Of a DNA stretch of 64,000 bases, positions 44,378 to 57,096 are shown piece after piece. Made by a program: the position numbers and the translations under genes. Every line of letters starts with the position of its first letter. Position 1 is the first letter of the stretch. The DNA is taken from contig JARYHS010008074.1 of the NCBI GenBank assembly GCA_031002005.1, positions 346,170,932 to 346,234,931 on the forward strand, written 5' to 3'. Under the pieces are notes generated by a model. The model had not been told where the DNA came from. It was given only the letters and a program-made list of their open reading frames with translations, and did not search any database. This DNA comes from Vandiemenella viatica (lineage: Eukaryota > Arthropoda > Insecta > Orthoptera > Morabidae).

Positions 44378-45635
44378 AGGTACGCGCACACTACAGCAGG
44401 CCGCATCGCATTGAGCGAAAATGCTGCAACGCACATCTGGACGCAGCGAGTCGCATTTCTTTTATTGTCACCGCCATCGGTTCTCGACGATTATTCAGCC
44501 GCTTCTGCACTGCAAATGGACACAGCAGACTAAGGGCTCTTATTTTTATATATTCATTGAAGAAGAAGAAAATTAAGCATAAAAGGCAGTGGGTTTAATT
44601 TAAAAAGGAATTTTTCGCATTTCTTAGGCACATTAGATGACAAACTTGTTATAACAGTTCTACCAAATTGCGGTTCTCTTTATTTTTAATGCAGAAAAAT
44701 GAATGTTTTTCATGGTTTTAATAGCTGTGTTATGTCGGTGTTATATAATAAGATAAATAAAGTAATACTAGCCACGTGCTGTATTCATAACCTTTTGATT
44801 AACGATATTTGAAATGGGTTGCAGAAGGTAAGAACGGCAGTAACAACAAAGAAATTTCAATATTTGACTTACACAGGTTTCTAGGTTACATCAGAAATCA
44901 TTAAGATTTGGAATAATTTCACAAAATATTTTTAAACAATTAGGTCAATTGGTAACACGAACCTTTACAAGCGGCATTCAAAGAAAGTGATATAAATTTA
45001 TAATGCACACGTAAAATAAACAAAAAAATAAAATACGAAACATGACATTATACCTGGTTGTTTTGACTAGTTTCCTATTTCCTTCCAAATATTTTTTTTA
45101 TTATTATTATATTTTGCGTCTTGTAAATCATAAAACTCTTTGAAAGTCATTACTAATGAGATGCAGTGGTCTTTATCCATTACGTTTGAATAGTTTACGT
45201 TAAAACATACAAGCAAAGAACAAGTGGCATGAGCTAGAAATTTTATAAATTTTTCATCTTTATTAAAGTAATTAAATGTTTAGATTGTAATCACTTTTTT
45301 AAAAAAAAAAAAAAAAATCATCCACCATCCTGCGTGCAAATATGCAGCCAATTTTGTTGAAGTAATGCAGTTAATTCAGAGAAATAAGAACATACAAGTT
45401 ACAAAAGTCAGTACTGTCGGAGCTCCTATCGCAAACCTGCTCGCGACTGAGCGCATCGAGGCGCACAGGCGGAAAAATACGCCTAGGGAAGTGATCCGCC
45501 AATGCGACGCGACGCGGCCCACCCCGCCCCGACTCGACCCGCCTGTGGTGTGCGTTACCCCATTAGAATCAGTGTTAAGCGATTGCTGACGCATTTCTGC
45601 GACGCGATGAGTCCCGCCCTAGTGAGCGCGGACCT
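44378..45635. mobile_element. TIR element of unknown family, copy 2
   Basis: Collinear with copy 1 at 3534-4568. The end AGGTACGCGCACACTACAGC and the reversed right end AGGTCCGCGCTCACTAGGGC form terminal repeats. The blocks AATGCTGCAACGCACATCTG, TAATTTCACAAAATATTTTT and GTGTGCGTTACCCCATTAGA match copy 1. It is 1258 bp, longer than copy 1 mainly through inserts near 45050-45160. TAA follows on the right and AAA precedes on the left. No transposase. Confidence 0.8.
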
Positions 45636-45924
45636 TAAGAATAACCGAGACACATCTCGTGCGGTCCAATAAGTGGAAATGTTTTCTAAATATCGTGGGT
45701 GTTAGTTCATTATGAAATTGAAGTTTTTCTTAATTTTTATGATTATATCAAATTTTTCTACTGCTATTTTTTGAATTAATAATTATTTTTGAACAATCAT
45801 TGGGTGGATGATAATTGCATTTTGGATGTTATTACTATTGTTGATTATTTATGTATTTAATTTCATTATAAGAATATCAATTTTTAAAATTTTCAGACTA
45901 ATGAAGTCCGTATGGTAACACACT

Positions 45925-48123
45925 TTCAAAATGATTGGTTGATTAATCCAGATTTTAATATTTAGTTAAACGACGTTAAAAATGATTCTAAAAGTGCAAA
46001 ATGCAGACTTTGTAATGCTACATTTTATTTAATTAATATGGATAAAACAGCTATCAAAAGTCATGCTAAATGAAACATACTAAGAAACTTAAGAATTGCA
46101 AAACTGTCTATCCTTTTCAAAGTCTTTTCAGTCAGTCGCAACAAACTAGTTATGAGATAACTAAACATGGTTTGTCTAAAAAATTTACTGTTTCTAACCC
46201 TATTACGACTCAGGAAAAAGAACAAATTCCGGCTCATTTCTTCTCAAAGAAGAAGTAAGCTGTGCAGTAATACTTTGATGTATTCAGATACTGATGACTC
46301 ACAAGTCAATGTGCACAGTGGGAAGTGACGTAGAGTATTTTAAATAAAAATGTTCAACGATAGTCAAATAGACAGAGGAATAAAATTGCAGCGAACTAAA
46401 ATTACCTACTCAGTTCTTTATGGGATTGCTCCTTATTATAAAAGTAGACTGATGGAATCTATAACTTTTTGTAATCATTTTGCTATAGGGTTTGATGAGT
46501 CACTCAACAAAGTTTGTCAAGAAACTCAAATGGATTTGGAGTACTGTAAAGAATGAAGTTTGTACACGATACTTAACATCTGCTTTTCTTTGTCACACAA
46601 GAGCTTCAGATCTTCTTCTGTCCTTCAAGGAAATGGTTCAACTCCTTATAAGCCTTAAAAGTTTAAAAATCTCAATAGATGGACCCATTGTTAATCACAA
46701 ATTTTTCGGAGAATTGAAAGCTGAGCTACAGAAAACTAGATAAATTAATGATACTTTGGTACTTGACATGGACAGCTGTGGTCTTCATAACATGCATGGA
46801 GGATTTAAATGTGGAATTGAAGTCACTAAATGGAATATTGTTCAGTTTTTATGGTCAATTTATTATCTGTTTAAAGATGTACTGACACGCCACGCTCAGT
46901 TAACAGAGTATTCAGGATCAACTTTTTATCCTAAAAATTTTGTGGAGCCCATTAGATAGAAAATTACAGTTGGCTGCTTGTGTTATCAAAATTATTCCTA
47001 ATCTCAAAAAAAAAAAATGGTGGAGGGATTTACAGCATGATAAAAAAAGAACTGACTAGCGCCAGTTACAAAATTGTAACTGAGTCTCTTTCAGATCCTT
47101 TGCTGCCAGCAAAACTAGAATTTTTTCGGTCATTACCAGCTGAATCACAACCATTCCTACAAGAATATCAAAGTAATGCTCCTATAACACCATTTCTTCA
47201 CAGTTCTTTAGTGACAGTTCTCCATAGGATAACGCAAAGATTTATCAAAGCAGATGTACTGAAGTCTGTTAACTCATTATCAAATATAGACTTAACTGAT
47301 GAAAACAATTTGATTTTGTGCAGTCAAATTTATATGGAATTTGGTATTAAGAAAGATATTAAATTTTTTAAAAAAAATTACACCAATCTCATGATTTTAC
47401 AATTGCAGAAAGATGCCGCACCTGCTTTGAAAGCTTTACAAGATAATTGTTGACACAATCACTTTATAAACTTATCAAAGCAGTCGGATCCTAGTCTTGC
47501 ACATTTTTTCGGAGTCAGAAGTAGGAGAATAAAACTCTACTAACTATTTTGAATGAAAATAACTGGATCAGTGGTACTGAGGTTGATGAAGTTAATCAAG
47601 ATTTCAACAATTTATGTTCTCAATGTTTGGCGTTGCAAGTTGTTAAAAATTATTCATGTATAAATAAACGCCTAGATCATTTTTGGGATGAATTAATTCT
47701 TGGACATGCTAATCCAATCAATAGTAAAACTTTTAAAGATAGTAATGGTTTTATCTCGTGGCAATGCTAATATTGAAAGAGGTTATCCAGTAAATTCTGA
47801 AGGTTTAGTTTAGAATATGAAACTTTAATCGCTCAGCAATTAATGTATGACTGTCTTAAGTGAAACAGAAGGGGATGTTGCAACTCTTGATGTTCCAAAA
47901 TCTTTAGTTCATTCTTACTATAACTCACGTTCAAATTTATCTCAATAAACTGAACGCCAAAAAAAAAAAAGGATAAAATAACTGAATCAGAAGATATGAA
48001 AAGGAAATATGTAGCTAATGAAAAAAACATTTGGCATCAAATAAAAAGTTAAACTTCTAGCTGAGATTCAAGTTATTGATGAGCAAGTTAAAAATCTTAA
48101 ATCATTTTTATATAGCAAATACT
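45925..48123 (+). pseudogene. BED-finger hAT transposase, decayed
   Basis: A BED/C2H2-like finger opens it: SAKCRLCNATF and KTAIKSHAK..KH at about 45984-46080. Then come KITYSVLYGIAPYYKSRLME and TRYLTSAFLCHTRASDLLLS (about 46563). SLKISIDGPIVNHKFFGEL, LVLDMDSCGLHNMHGGFKCG (the SCGLH motif) and TKWNIVQFLWSIYYLFKD follow, then YPKNFVEPIR, KAALQ-like helices and, near 47690, ELILGHANPI. The end includes VHSYYNSRSNLSQ and LAEIQVIDEQVKNLKSFLYS. This order matches a family of insect and other animal hAT transposases. At least six stops or shifts. Confidence 0.8.
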
Positions 48124-48458
48124 AACAGTTTAATTGTGCTAATTTATCATTAGCTTGTTTCTGTTTTACTCATTTTAAATTACTTTTCATAAGATTATTA
48201 AATTAGTTATAAAATACCATCTATAGCAATATATTAAAATTAATTAAATAAATTATGATATTCATATAAACATAATTAGAAATGTCTTTTTAATTTTTGT
48301 GAGTTTTGTAACAAGTTTTACAATTAAAATGTAATCAAATCTTAAAATATTATAATTATGTCAATAAAATTTCTAATTCAGGGAAAAGTATGACAAACTT
48401 TCCTGGAAAACCTGGAAATATCAGGGAATTTTCAAATCATTTCTTTGTTACAACCCTG
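48124..48458 (+). mobile_element. 3' untranslated region and right end of the BED-hAT element
   Basis: Non-coding, AT-rich, closing with a TTCCTGGAAAACCTGGAAAT region and ending AACCCTG at 48458, i.e. CAGGGTT when reversed, a hAT terminus. The left terminus was not found, so no target duplication can be paired. Confidence 0.5.
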
Positions 48459-48467
48459 TAATAATTT

Positions 48468-48492
48468 ATTCGGATAATTGGAGTCTTACTGT
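48468..48492 (-). mobile_element. pogo-like MITE end fragment
   Basis: GATAATTGGAGTCTTACTG nearly repeats the right end of the MITE at 2450-2788. Only about 25 bp survive. Confidence 0.6.
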
Positions 48493-48505
48493 ATTTAATA
48501 AACGA

Positions 48506-50606
48506 TTAATTTAAGACCGCATTACTCACATCATCTGTCTTGAATATCTTGTACCATGTGGTAGGCTCGGCAATAAGATTGTGTATATTTTCTGCCATGG
48601 CTAAAAATGAAGGTTTGGCCAATTTTATTATACTTTCTGGGTGTAGCCGTAAAAACGAAAATGATTTTTTATTTGTTGAAGAATATTGTGTTCTCAGAGA
48701 AGAAATAATGAAGTCTGAATATGGCATAAAGATAGATATTCTGAAGAATTATTCTGTATTTTCAGAGGGTTGATTTGATCTGCAGGTCTGTTTTGTCACT
48801 GTTCGAGGAAGTTTAAATTCAATATTCACTACTTCCAAAATTTTTCGAGCTTTCTCACAAAAAAAGAGGAAAAAAAGCTGAACTCCTTTGTGGCTTTATA
48901 ATACTGATAATAAGTGATTGTATATTGTTTTTATTTTCATATTTACTTGTTGCAATTGGTTGCACATTAGCTCAAGTTTGGTGGAATAGGCAGCAATCAA
49001 AATGTCACAATGTATGTTGGAGTTGTCGCAGTCATGTAGAGCTGAAATGCTTTGGTTTTCATTGTTGATTTTGGTACCTTGTGCGAAAGTTCTTCTAAAA
49101 CTCTTAAAATAGTATAAAGTTAGTAGAAATTTTTCTTAAACTCTTGTAATTTTCTGTCCATAGAAGACAGATATGTTTGGAATTTTATTTCACGACAGTA
49201 TACTCTCTCTAAATAAATTATGATGTCCTTTGTCATCCCAGTAGCATTTCTCATTTCACTGACATTATTCAGGTCATTGATGACAAGATTCAATAATTGG
49301 TTTATGCAATGGAAAAATAGGGCTCTAGGATACTTAATTTTCTGAACACCACCTACACGACTAGCCATTGCAGCACAGCTGACGTGTCCTTGACACTGAG
49401 CTTGATGGGTTAGTGGTTAACCCTCTGGCCTCGCATTCAGGAGAACGCCAATTCGAATACCAGTTCGGGAATCCAGATTTGGGTCTTCCATGGTTGCCCC
49501 AAATCACTAGGCAAATGCTGGGATGCTTCCTTGAAAAGGCCATGGCCTAATTCCTTCCCATTCCTTGTTCCCAGTCCCATACCGCCTCTAATGACCTCGA
49601 CTTTGACGAGGCATAAAGCCACAAGTAAGTATCCTCGACTAACAAGTTTATTTAATTCAAATTTACTACCTTCTGTAAAGTGAATAATAGTTTCCGAAAT
49701 GGTTTTCGCGTTCAACTCTTGTAGCTTCATATATCCCAGGAAATCTTATGAATTATTAGGTTGTTACTATCTTTATCACAACGTAGATAGCGAACACCAA
49801 TTTATAATTGCTCTGTACCGCAAATATTCGCAGTCTCATCAGCTAACACCTAAAAAGTCGAAGCATGCTTCGCCTCCTCAATTACTTTGATTTTCAGAAA
49901 AAATCTATTTCAACTCATTTTGAATCTGATGTGATATGTACAAGGCATATTTTACTTCTGACTCTAAATGATTTTTTTGAAATCTCGTCCCCAGAGTCAA
50001 TTCGAAAAGGTGAAAACAGAACTCTCATCGACTTTCCCGCGAAGTGGAAAATCATGCTGTCCGCAAAATAAAATTGGTGATACAACTGATCAAAGTTTCA
50101 CGCGGTTCTCTTCAATTGCCTTGTGATATGCCATATTCGAAAATACATGAACATTCAGTCCCCTTCTAGCCATGATCTTTTCAAAATAATTTTTGAAGAA
50201 GTCATCGCATCACACTGCCATTTGTTGCACGATACTTTGCAGCTTCATGAAACTTTTGATATTTAACGCAAGGAGAAACGATGAACTGTCCTTGTAGACC
50301 GCGCTGCACTGGAGGCCGAAATAACACACATACCGTCTTTGAGCAGACCAACCAGACGTAGATTGTAAGCCATTCATATTGAAAGGTTCCTTTAGCTTCA
50401 AAGTTTAAGTAATTTTTAAAATTGTATGTATTACTAGGATTCCAAGAATATCTCAGCAATTTCAACCTTAGATCATCATCAATTTGATAGTCAAAATTTA
50501 AACACATGGCATCATCCAATAATGAATTAGTTGTGCTTCTGTTCAGAGAATCAATCGAGACATGTTGTTGAAAGTATCTGCTGGTAGAACTGGTGCCTAT
50601 AAGCAA
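48506..50606 (-). pseudogene. TTF-type hAT transposase relic (ZMYM1-like) with SINE inside
   Basis: Read downward: SWNPSNTYNFKNYLNFEAKG and FQYEWLTIYVWLVCSKTVCV (TTF zinc finger, about 50330-50450), KAIEENRVKL, ILFCGQHDFPLRGK (about 50045), then VLADETANICGTEQL (about 49850; the catalytic Asp of hAT). The SINE at 49396-49625 interrupts here. MASRVGGVQ and KYPRALFFHCINQLLNLVIN (about 49310) follow, and finally RISIFMPYSDFIISSLR (about 48700). The C-terminal dimerisation block is missing. Broken by many stops. It is related to, but clearly distinct from, the hAT at 8725. Confidence 0.82.
49396..49625 (+). mobile_element. tRNA-derived SINE, copy 3 (old)
   Basis: Head GAGCTTGATGGGTTAGTGG, degenerate B box (AATTCGAATACC) and body blocks TCTTCCATGG, CAAATGCTGGGATGCTTCC and GGCCATGGCC as in the other two copies. 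The poly-A tail has decayed. It sits inside the hAT transposase at 48506-50606. Confidence 0.85.
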
Positions 50607-51768
50607 AAAAGAGATTCTAGTTAAATAAAAAAAACTATTTCAAGATTAAGAAAACTACACGGATGAAAACGGACCGATGAATAATTAATAAAACATAATA
50701 AGAATGAATAAACCTTAACTTTGCTAGCTGTTCTTTGCGACATTTATAAAAAAATATCCTACATGTTATTCCATGACCATTATCTTTTTTACTAGTCCTT
50801 TCAGCCGTACATATGAGATTAAAGGACAAACATCCAAACAAACATACTTTCACATATTATAATATTAGTAACATCAATCAGATAATAGGATAGATGGCAT
50901 GGCTTGGGCTTAATAGCGAATGTATGTAAATTGTAATGAGTGTAATGTTAAAATAATTTTTATTCTTTAATTTTTTGATCTAAAATTTGTATACAAACAT
51001 AACATACTGGTTTGAGTGTTGAAGTATGAGGTGTATCATCATCAGACTGATGACTGATAACATCAGTCTTGCACTTTTTGCATAAAATAAAGTCTTAATG
51101 TCGTTCATAATTTGAATAAAGGCCCACATGTATGATCACTCACTCGTCTTGTAATACTGTCGGCTTTGGCTAACTGCTAATTAACTACTTGCTTGTTAAT
51201 TAACTAATTGTTTGCAAATCGTGAGTTTTTACGGGCGGGTAAATCGCCTTCGAACCCAATCGAAGATGTGTGAGACACCCAGCAAAGATGCATTTCAGAG
51301 ACGCAAATTAAAACCCATGTGACATGAATTTGACATTGGCATGATGTTAATGCCTAATTTTATATACCTACCTATAATTGTTAGGATGTCTTGTATTTAA
51401 TTATATGTTGTTACTTCAGTATGTATTATATATAATGTGTAAAAAATATAATGTGGAGATGCACCCCCCCCCCCTTAGGCTACGGCCACACTTGCGTGTT
51501 TTCACGCCCAATTTGTGCGTGAAATACCGTCGAAAATATAAACTGCATTGAAGTATATGGGAGCGACTAGACAGGCGTGATTTTAACGCAGCAGGAAGTG
51601 GGAAAAGGCACGTCTTCAAGGTCGCCCGCAGCAGAATGAGCCCCGGCTAGTGTTGTAAAAAAACGGTTTTTTTCTGACTTGAAAGAAACATGAAAAGAAC
51701 CTAGGAAATCTCTGTCATTAATAGAAAGAGGAGTTAATTATTCTGGTAGACATCTGTTTAGTAAACTT
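50607..51768. other. No gene recognised
   Basis: AT-rich, with a C9 run near 51465. GGCTACGGCCACACTTGCGT at 51478-51497 and the region to 51660 look like a transposon end, but I could not find its partner. Confidence 0.4.
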
Positions 51769-51776
51769 CCCAAGAG

Positions 51777-53553
51777 CAGGGGCGCCGACTCTGAGTGTGC
51801 TCGAGGGCTCTAGCACCCACGAGATGTCAATAGTGGTTGCCGAGCACCCATGAATATAAACATCAACTAACCAGTAACCGGCTTCGAGCGATATCTGTAT
51901 TACCTATCTCACACGCCGCTTGCAAAGCAAAACGTCTGAAAGAGATCGCGCTTGCTTACCATGCGAGCGTGCGCGAATGCACGTTATGCCCGAAGAGAAA
52001 GTAAAAACTACGTTAAACCATACTTAAAACCAACTACTGTGCGGAAAGTGTAGGTGTGCTTTGTGAAAAGCATGCACACAACCAAGCTAAGCAACCCGTT
52101 TCGTTGTCCGTAAAGCTGCGAAATAAAGCACTTGTTTTGAGAGTATTTTATCATGTTTATTTCAGAAATTTTTTAGTTTCTTCGGATAAATTCATCGTTC
52201 TAGTTTGTAAATCATCAAAACCTGAAGAACTCTCCAGTATCCACTACTAGCTGTTCTTAGCTTAGTACAGTTTAACAAGTCTAACCAGAAAAATGTTGTT
52301 TCTGAAAATTCAATTGAAGAGAAAGAAAGGTGCAATTTTCAAAATAAGTGGTGGACCACTTTTCGATGGCTGTTGTATGATGGAAATAAAGTGTTTAGCC
52401 AAATCTGTAAGGTAACACTGTCTAGTAGCGTTTCTGTGTCGAAAAAATCATCAAGAGATTAGAAGTCTATTAAGGCATTGACTAAGTGCTTTCCATCATG
52501 AAATAAGGCTTTAGAAAGGTTTAAAAAGTCACGGTTTAAAACGTGGCGTCAATGTATACTGCATCTTATAAAAAAGTTAACTTGAAGGTATAAAAACAGC
52601 TTGAACCACATTCGTAAAAATGATTTCAAATCTCCGTTCTTCAATAACCGGAGGCCTAGCCAAAAGGGACCCAAGAACATTAAAATTACTTTCGACTTAT
52701 GAAGCCGCGATCACAGGATATTCTTGAGTTAAACTCTTGGCTCTAGCAGCATTACGAAAAATAATAACTTATTTACGGAGTACGAAGACCCAGCAAATAC
52801 TGAATGATCACATGAAATTGCAGGTAAATCGAGAAATAGCGGGTAATTTGAACCTTCAAGAAATCGCTACTATTTAGAAGTAGAGCTGTTGTTCGACTAT
52901 ATACATTTGAAACAAATTATATAGATTATAAAATATTCCTTGTTAAAAAGGTTTATTAATATTTATTTGTTGGTCTTACAATTCGTAGTTCAATTATGTG
53001 CATTATGTAGATACTAATAAATATCTCCTGCTAATAAACAATCTGTTACACATTGTTAACAATTGTATAATGGTATCATTTTTACGTTTTTTTGATGATA
53101 GGTATCCATTCATTTTCGTTCAACCCAGCATTTTGCAACCACTTTTTTCCCCTTCTTCTTCGTATATCTACATTAATTACTAGCTGTATCCGTCATGGTG
53201 TTCCAGCTAACGATCCTTGCAGACAGAAATCAAATACAATAATAAAATGATGAATTCTTCTAGCAGCACAAAAATCCTTAGTTATCTATCCACTGATATA
53301 ATATTGAAAAATCTGTAAGTTTGTGCAATCACATCAAAAAGGCGAACCAATTTTAATGAAATTTAGTAAGTTTTTTTGGTATGTAATAAATTTAGAAAGT
53401 GCAAAATCTGTGTCTGTCTCTGCCAGTCTGTTTGTTTATAATTTGAAATCTACTGGAAGGATTTAGATGAGATGTTTTCGTCAGGGATTCTTTTTTTTTT
53501 AATGAGTCATCAAATGAGCAACCACGAGGTTTTTTTAAAAGCCGGCGCCGCTG
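51777..53553 (+). mobile_element. hAT element, internally deleted, with perfect TSD
   Basis: Starts CAGGGGCGCCGACT and ends, reversed, CAGCGGCGCCGGCT. A perfect 8-bp duplication CCCAAGAG lies at 51769-51776 and 53554-53561. At 1777 bp it is too short for a full transposase; a TTF-type remnant is at 52290-52600. The rest is AT-rich. Confidence 0.9.
52290..52600 (+). pseudogene. TTF-type zinc-finger remnant of a hAT transposase
   Basis: Reading one frame gives FQNKWWTTFRWLLYDGNKVF, SQICKVTLSSSV, then NKALERFKKSRFKTW. The W..F.WL.YD...F..C pattern and the KALE+FK helix are those of TTF-type fingers in hAT proteins. Stops at about 52460 and 52495 and loss of everything downstream leave no function. 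Its position 0.5 kb inside a hAT terminus supports the call. Confidence 0.6.
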
Positions 53554-53561
53554 CCCAAGAG

Positions 53562-54273
53562 TATAAAACAGTTTGCAGAGAATAGATATATGTAAAGACA
53601 AACTGAGAAATTATCTTATTGGAAACTCCCTCTACTCAATTCAAGAATTTGAACAAAATAATTAATTGTATTCAATATGATCTTTTGCAAAAACTCAGTT
53701 GTAAAAATTAATGTTTATTTTTATTCTCTTTATTTTTCTTTGTAACATATGATTGTTTTCATTATGATTATGACTCATATTGCATGTATGTCTGTTAACG
53801 ATGACATGTTTCACATCCCAGAGGTCCTTCCTCATCAGGGATCCGTGAAACAAGATTGTTAAATAAATAAACTGAAACCTAAATTATGAAGAAGAAATTG
53901 GTAGATGAGGTAATACAAGGCGAATACTGATTTTTTAAAAAACTAATATGCTGTATCGACATCTAGTTCATTGGTTCCAAAACTTATTATTCTCATGGAC
54001 CCCTTCTTATAGCAAAAACCTGACCATAGACCCTCAAGTGAAAAACTCTACATAACTGTGCAATAGAAAAATTTCTAATTTCATTATGTTGCCTTGAACG
54101 ATAAATGGAGATGTAAAAATAAAGAATAGATTAAACATGTTGGTATTTATAGTAGTAGTTATTGAAATTATAACTTTGTTTTAATATATAAAACTTTTTT
54201 CGCTGTGATAAATCTGAGATTATTCGTGTTCGGCTGTGTGTTTGTGTTATATTAGTAAGCCTCCACAAGCACT
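53562..54273. other. No gene recognised
   Basis: AT-rich sequence. 53780-53880 has the look of eroded transposon DNA. A 183-codon-like extended reading is not present. Confidence 0.4.
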
Positions 54274-54309
54274 TCTACATCTACATCCATACTCTGCAAA
54301 TCACCAATC

Positions 54310-57000
54310 CTAATTCAGTGCATTCCAATCCCGAACAGAACGAGGAAAGAAGGAATACATAAATGTATCAGTACGGCATCTTATTTCTCGAATCTTATCC
54401 CTCCTGTCATTGCGACCTAAATAGGTTGGTGGAAGAAGTATTTCGTTGCACTCGTAACTTAAAGATTTTCGCATATTCTCCAGTAAATTCAAACGAAAAC
54501 GACGTCATCTGTCCGCCAAACAATCCCAGCCCAACCCGCGTATCAGCTCTGTGACACGTAAGGACTGTAACTAGCAGTCACAAATCGAGCGGCTCTCCTC
54601 TGTACTTTCTGTAACGCGTCAATCAATCCCTTGCGATACGGGTACCAAATTCCACAACAGTATTCCAAATGCGGAGGCACCGGTGTTTTGTACACTATTT
54701 CCTTTGTATGAGCATTAAAACTTCCCAAAATACGACCTATAAATCGTAGTTTAGAATTAGCTTTGCCTACGACGGAAGTTATGTGCAAGTCCTATTTCAT
54801 GTTGCTCTGTACTGTTACACCTAGATACTTCAGGGAATCCACAGTGTCAACAACTGAATTGTTAACTTTGTACTCGCGAGCAAACAGGGTCTTTTTATTA
54901 CTTATTTGCATTGCCTTGCACTTTTTGCAGTTATGTGTAAGCTGCCATTTACGGCACCATTCCGAAATAACATCCAGATCACGCTGAATTTCTAAGCAAT
55001 CGTCTGAGCACCTCACTTCCCTAAAAATAAGTGCATCGTCAGCAAAAAATCGCATCCTGCAGTTAACGTTGTCACCGAGATCGTTTATAAAAATTAAGAA
55101 AAGAAGTGGTCCTATTACACGCCCGAAGTAACATCTAGCTTAGAAGAGGCTTCCCCGTCAACAACGACATACTGTGACCGACAAGTTAGAAAATCGCGTA
55201 TCCATTCGCAAATCTGATCAGATATACCGCACGCTCGAATCTTCGCTAAAAGTCGGTTGTGTGGTACAGAGTCAAAAGCTTTCTGAAATTCCAAGAAAAT
55301 AGCATCAACTTGTGATCCTGCATCAATAACTTTCATTATGTCATGCGAAAATAGAGCCAGTTGCGTTTCGCACGATCGGTTCTTCCGAAATCCGTGTTGG
55401 TTTGCTGTAAGCAACTCGTTTTAATCTAGAAACTTCATAACGTTAGAGCATATGACATGCTCCAGAATTGTACTGCATACAGATGTTAGAAATATGGGTC
55501 GATAGTTCTTAGCATTTCTCCGATCACCTTTCTCGAAAACGGGAATCACCTGCGCTATTTTCCAGTCAGATGGTACTTTTCTTTCTTCTAAAGATTTACG
55601 AAATATATCTGACAGAAATGGTTCTATTTCTTCCGCGTATTCCGGAAATGCTCTTACTGGTATACCATCGGGACCCGGCGCTTTCCCCCACTTCAGGAGC
55701 TTTAATTGCTTTATGATACCTATACTATCAATTTGTACTGGATCCATCTCAAATTCTACACGCCGTGGAAAAACGGAAATGTTATCCATGTTTTCATCAG
55801 TGAAAGAATTTTTAAATTGGGTATTACATACAGTAGCCTTGTCGCGGCTGTCATCAACTTCCCGACCGTCTTGTAGTAGAACTGGCATATTGTTGTCACA
55901 ACCACTTACTTTTTTTACATACTACCAAAATTTCTTTGCATTTTCGATGAGGCTCTTGGAAAGTGAGTTGCAACGAAAGTCATTAACGGCCTCGGGCATC
56001 GCATTCTTGACATGTCCTCTTGTAACAGCTAACTTTTCTAAATCACTCCTATACATCGTCCTTCTTGATCGTGCATGTATCTTCCTTTGCTTTTTAAGTA
56101 ACCTTTTAACTTCACGTGTATACCACGGGGGGTCGATTCCATCCCCGATTGTCCTTTTCGGTATATCAGTCCATACCTTCCCTGACTATATTTATGAATC
56201 GAAGCTACATCTCTTCAACCGAGCCCTTCCTTCTATAAAGGTAATGTAATTATCCCTCAAAAACGTTCTTAAATTCTCCTTGGGGGCCTTTTCGAACCTG
56301 TAAACGACCCTTTCTTTATGCGCGTGGCTGTTAATTTTACTGTAGCAATTACAGCTTTATGATCACTAATTCCCGTGGTGGTAGAAATGACCGTGAATAA
56401 TTCAAGCCTATTTGTAATGAGAATATCTAAAATGTTTTCGTTATCGTCGTGGCATCGCGTTGTTTCAGTGACGAGCTGCTCAATATTAAGATCTGTGAAA
56501 AGGTCAAGAATAATCTCACAGGATATTTTATCCCTGCCACCAGAAACTTGGGCGTAATTAGTCAAGTCGATATACGGAAAGTTGAAGTCACCTCCTAGTA
56601 TTATTCCATGATCCGGAAATTGACGAGCTATATTACTTACATTATTTCTTAAGGCCTCGGCAACAGCTACATCTGCACCTGGTGGACAATAGAAAGACCC
56701 TATTGCAAGTTTTCCCCTAGCTACTTTTAGTCTAATTCATAGTATTTCACAGACCATATCGATATTTATTTCATTACACAACAGGTGTTTACTAATAGCA
56801 ATAAATACATCACCTCCATTTGAATGTAACATATCCTTACGGAAAACATTCATGCTACTGTTAAAAATTTCTGCTGGACTTATATCCGGTTTTAACCAGC
56901 TTTCAGTACCTAATACAATTTCTGCTTCTGTGCTACTAATAATGCTTTCAAGCTCAGGCTGCTTATTACAAACACTTCTACAGTTAATAACGAAGTACTT
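54310..57000 (-). pseudogene. CR1 copy B ORF2: endonuclease and reverse transcriptase
   Basis: Endonuclease: CNKQPELESIISSTEAEIVL, GTESWLKPDISPAEIF, LGGDFNFPYIDLTNYAQVSG (56610-56540) and GISDHKAVIATVKL. Reverse transcriptase: LLKWGKAPGPDGIPV (about 55690), IAQVIPVFEKGDRRNAKNYR, EFQKAFDSVPHNRLLAKIRA, then FFADDALIFREV (about 55045, catalytic ADD), the YLGVTVQSNMK thumb and the terminal PPTYLGRNDRRDKI and FPRSVRDWN segments. Frame breaks at about 56270, 55418, 55115-55055, 54790 and 54500, with stops inside the endonuclease, show it is inactive. Function as for copy A. Confidence 0.9.
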
Positions 57001-57096
57001 TTAACGGTCGAGATTGATTTACGCTATTCATAACACATGGTGCCGAATTTAACTGGGCTGCCTGTAACTGTAATCCCAGTTTCGGGTCTTCCTCCC

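Noticed and set aside
44302..44598. 98-codon frame
   Set aside because: Overlaps the terminal repeat of TIR element copy 2; the same region in copy 1 is not open.
53160..53200. Reversed Helitron 3' end near ACTAGCTGTATCCGTC
   Set aside because: Lies inside a hAT element and has no hairpin or partner end.
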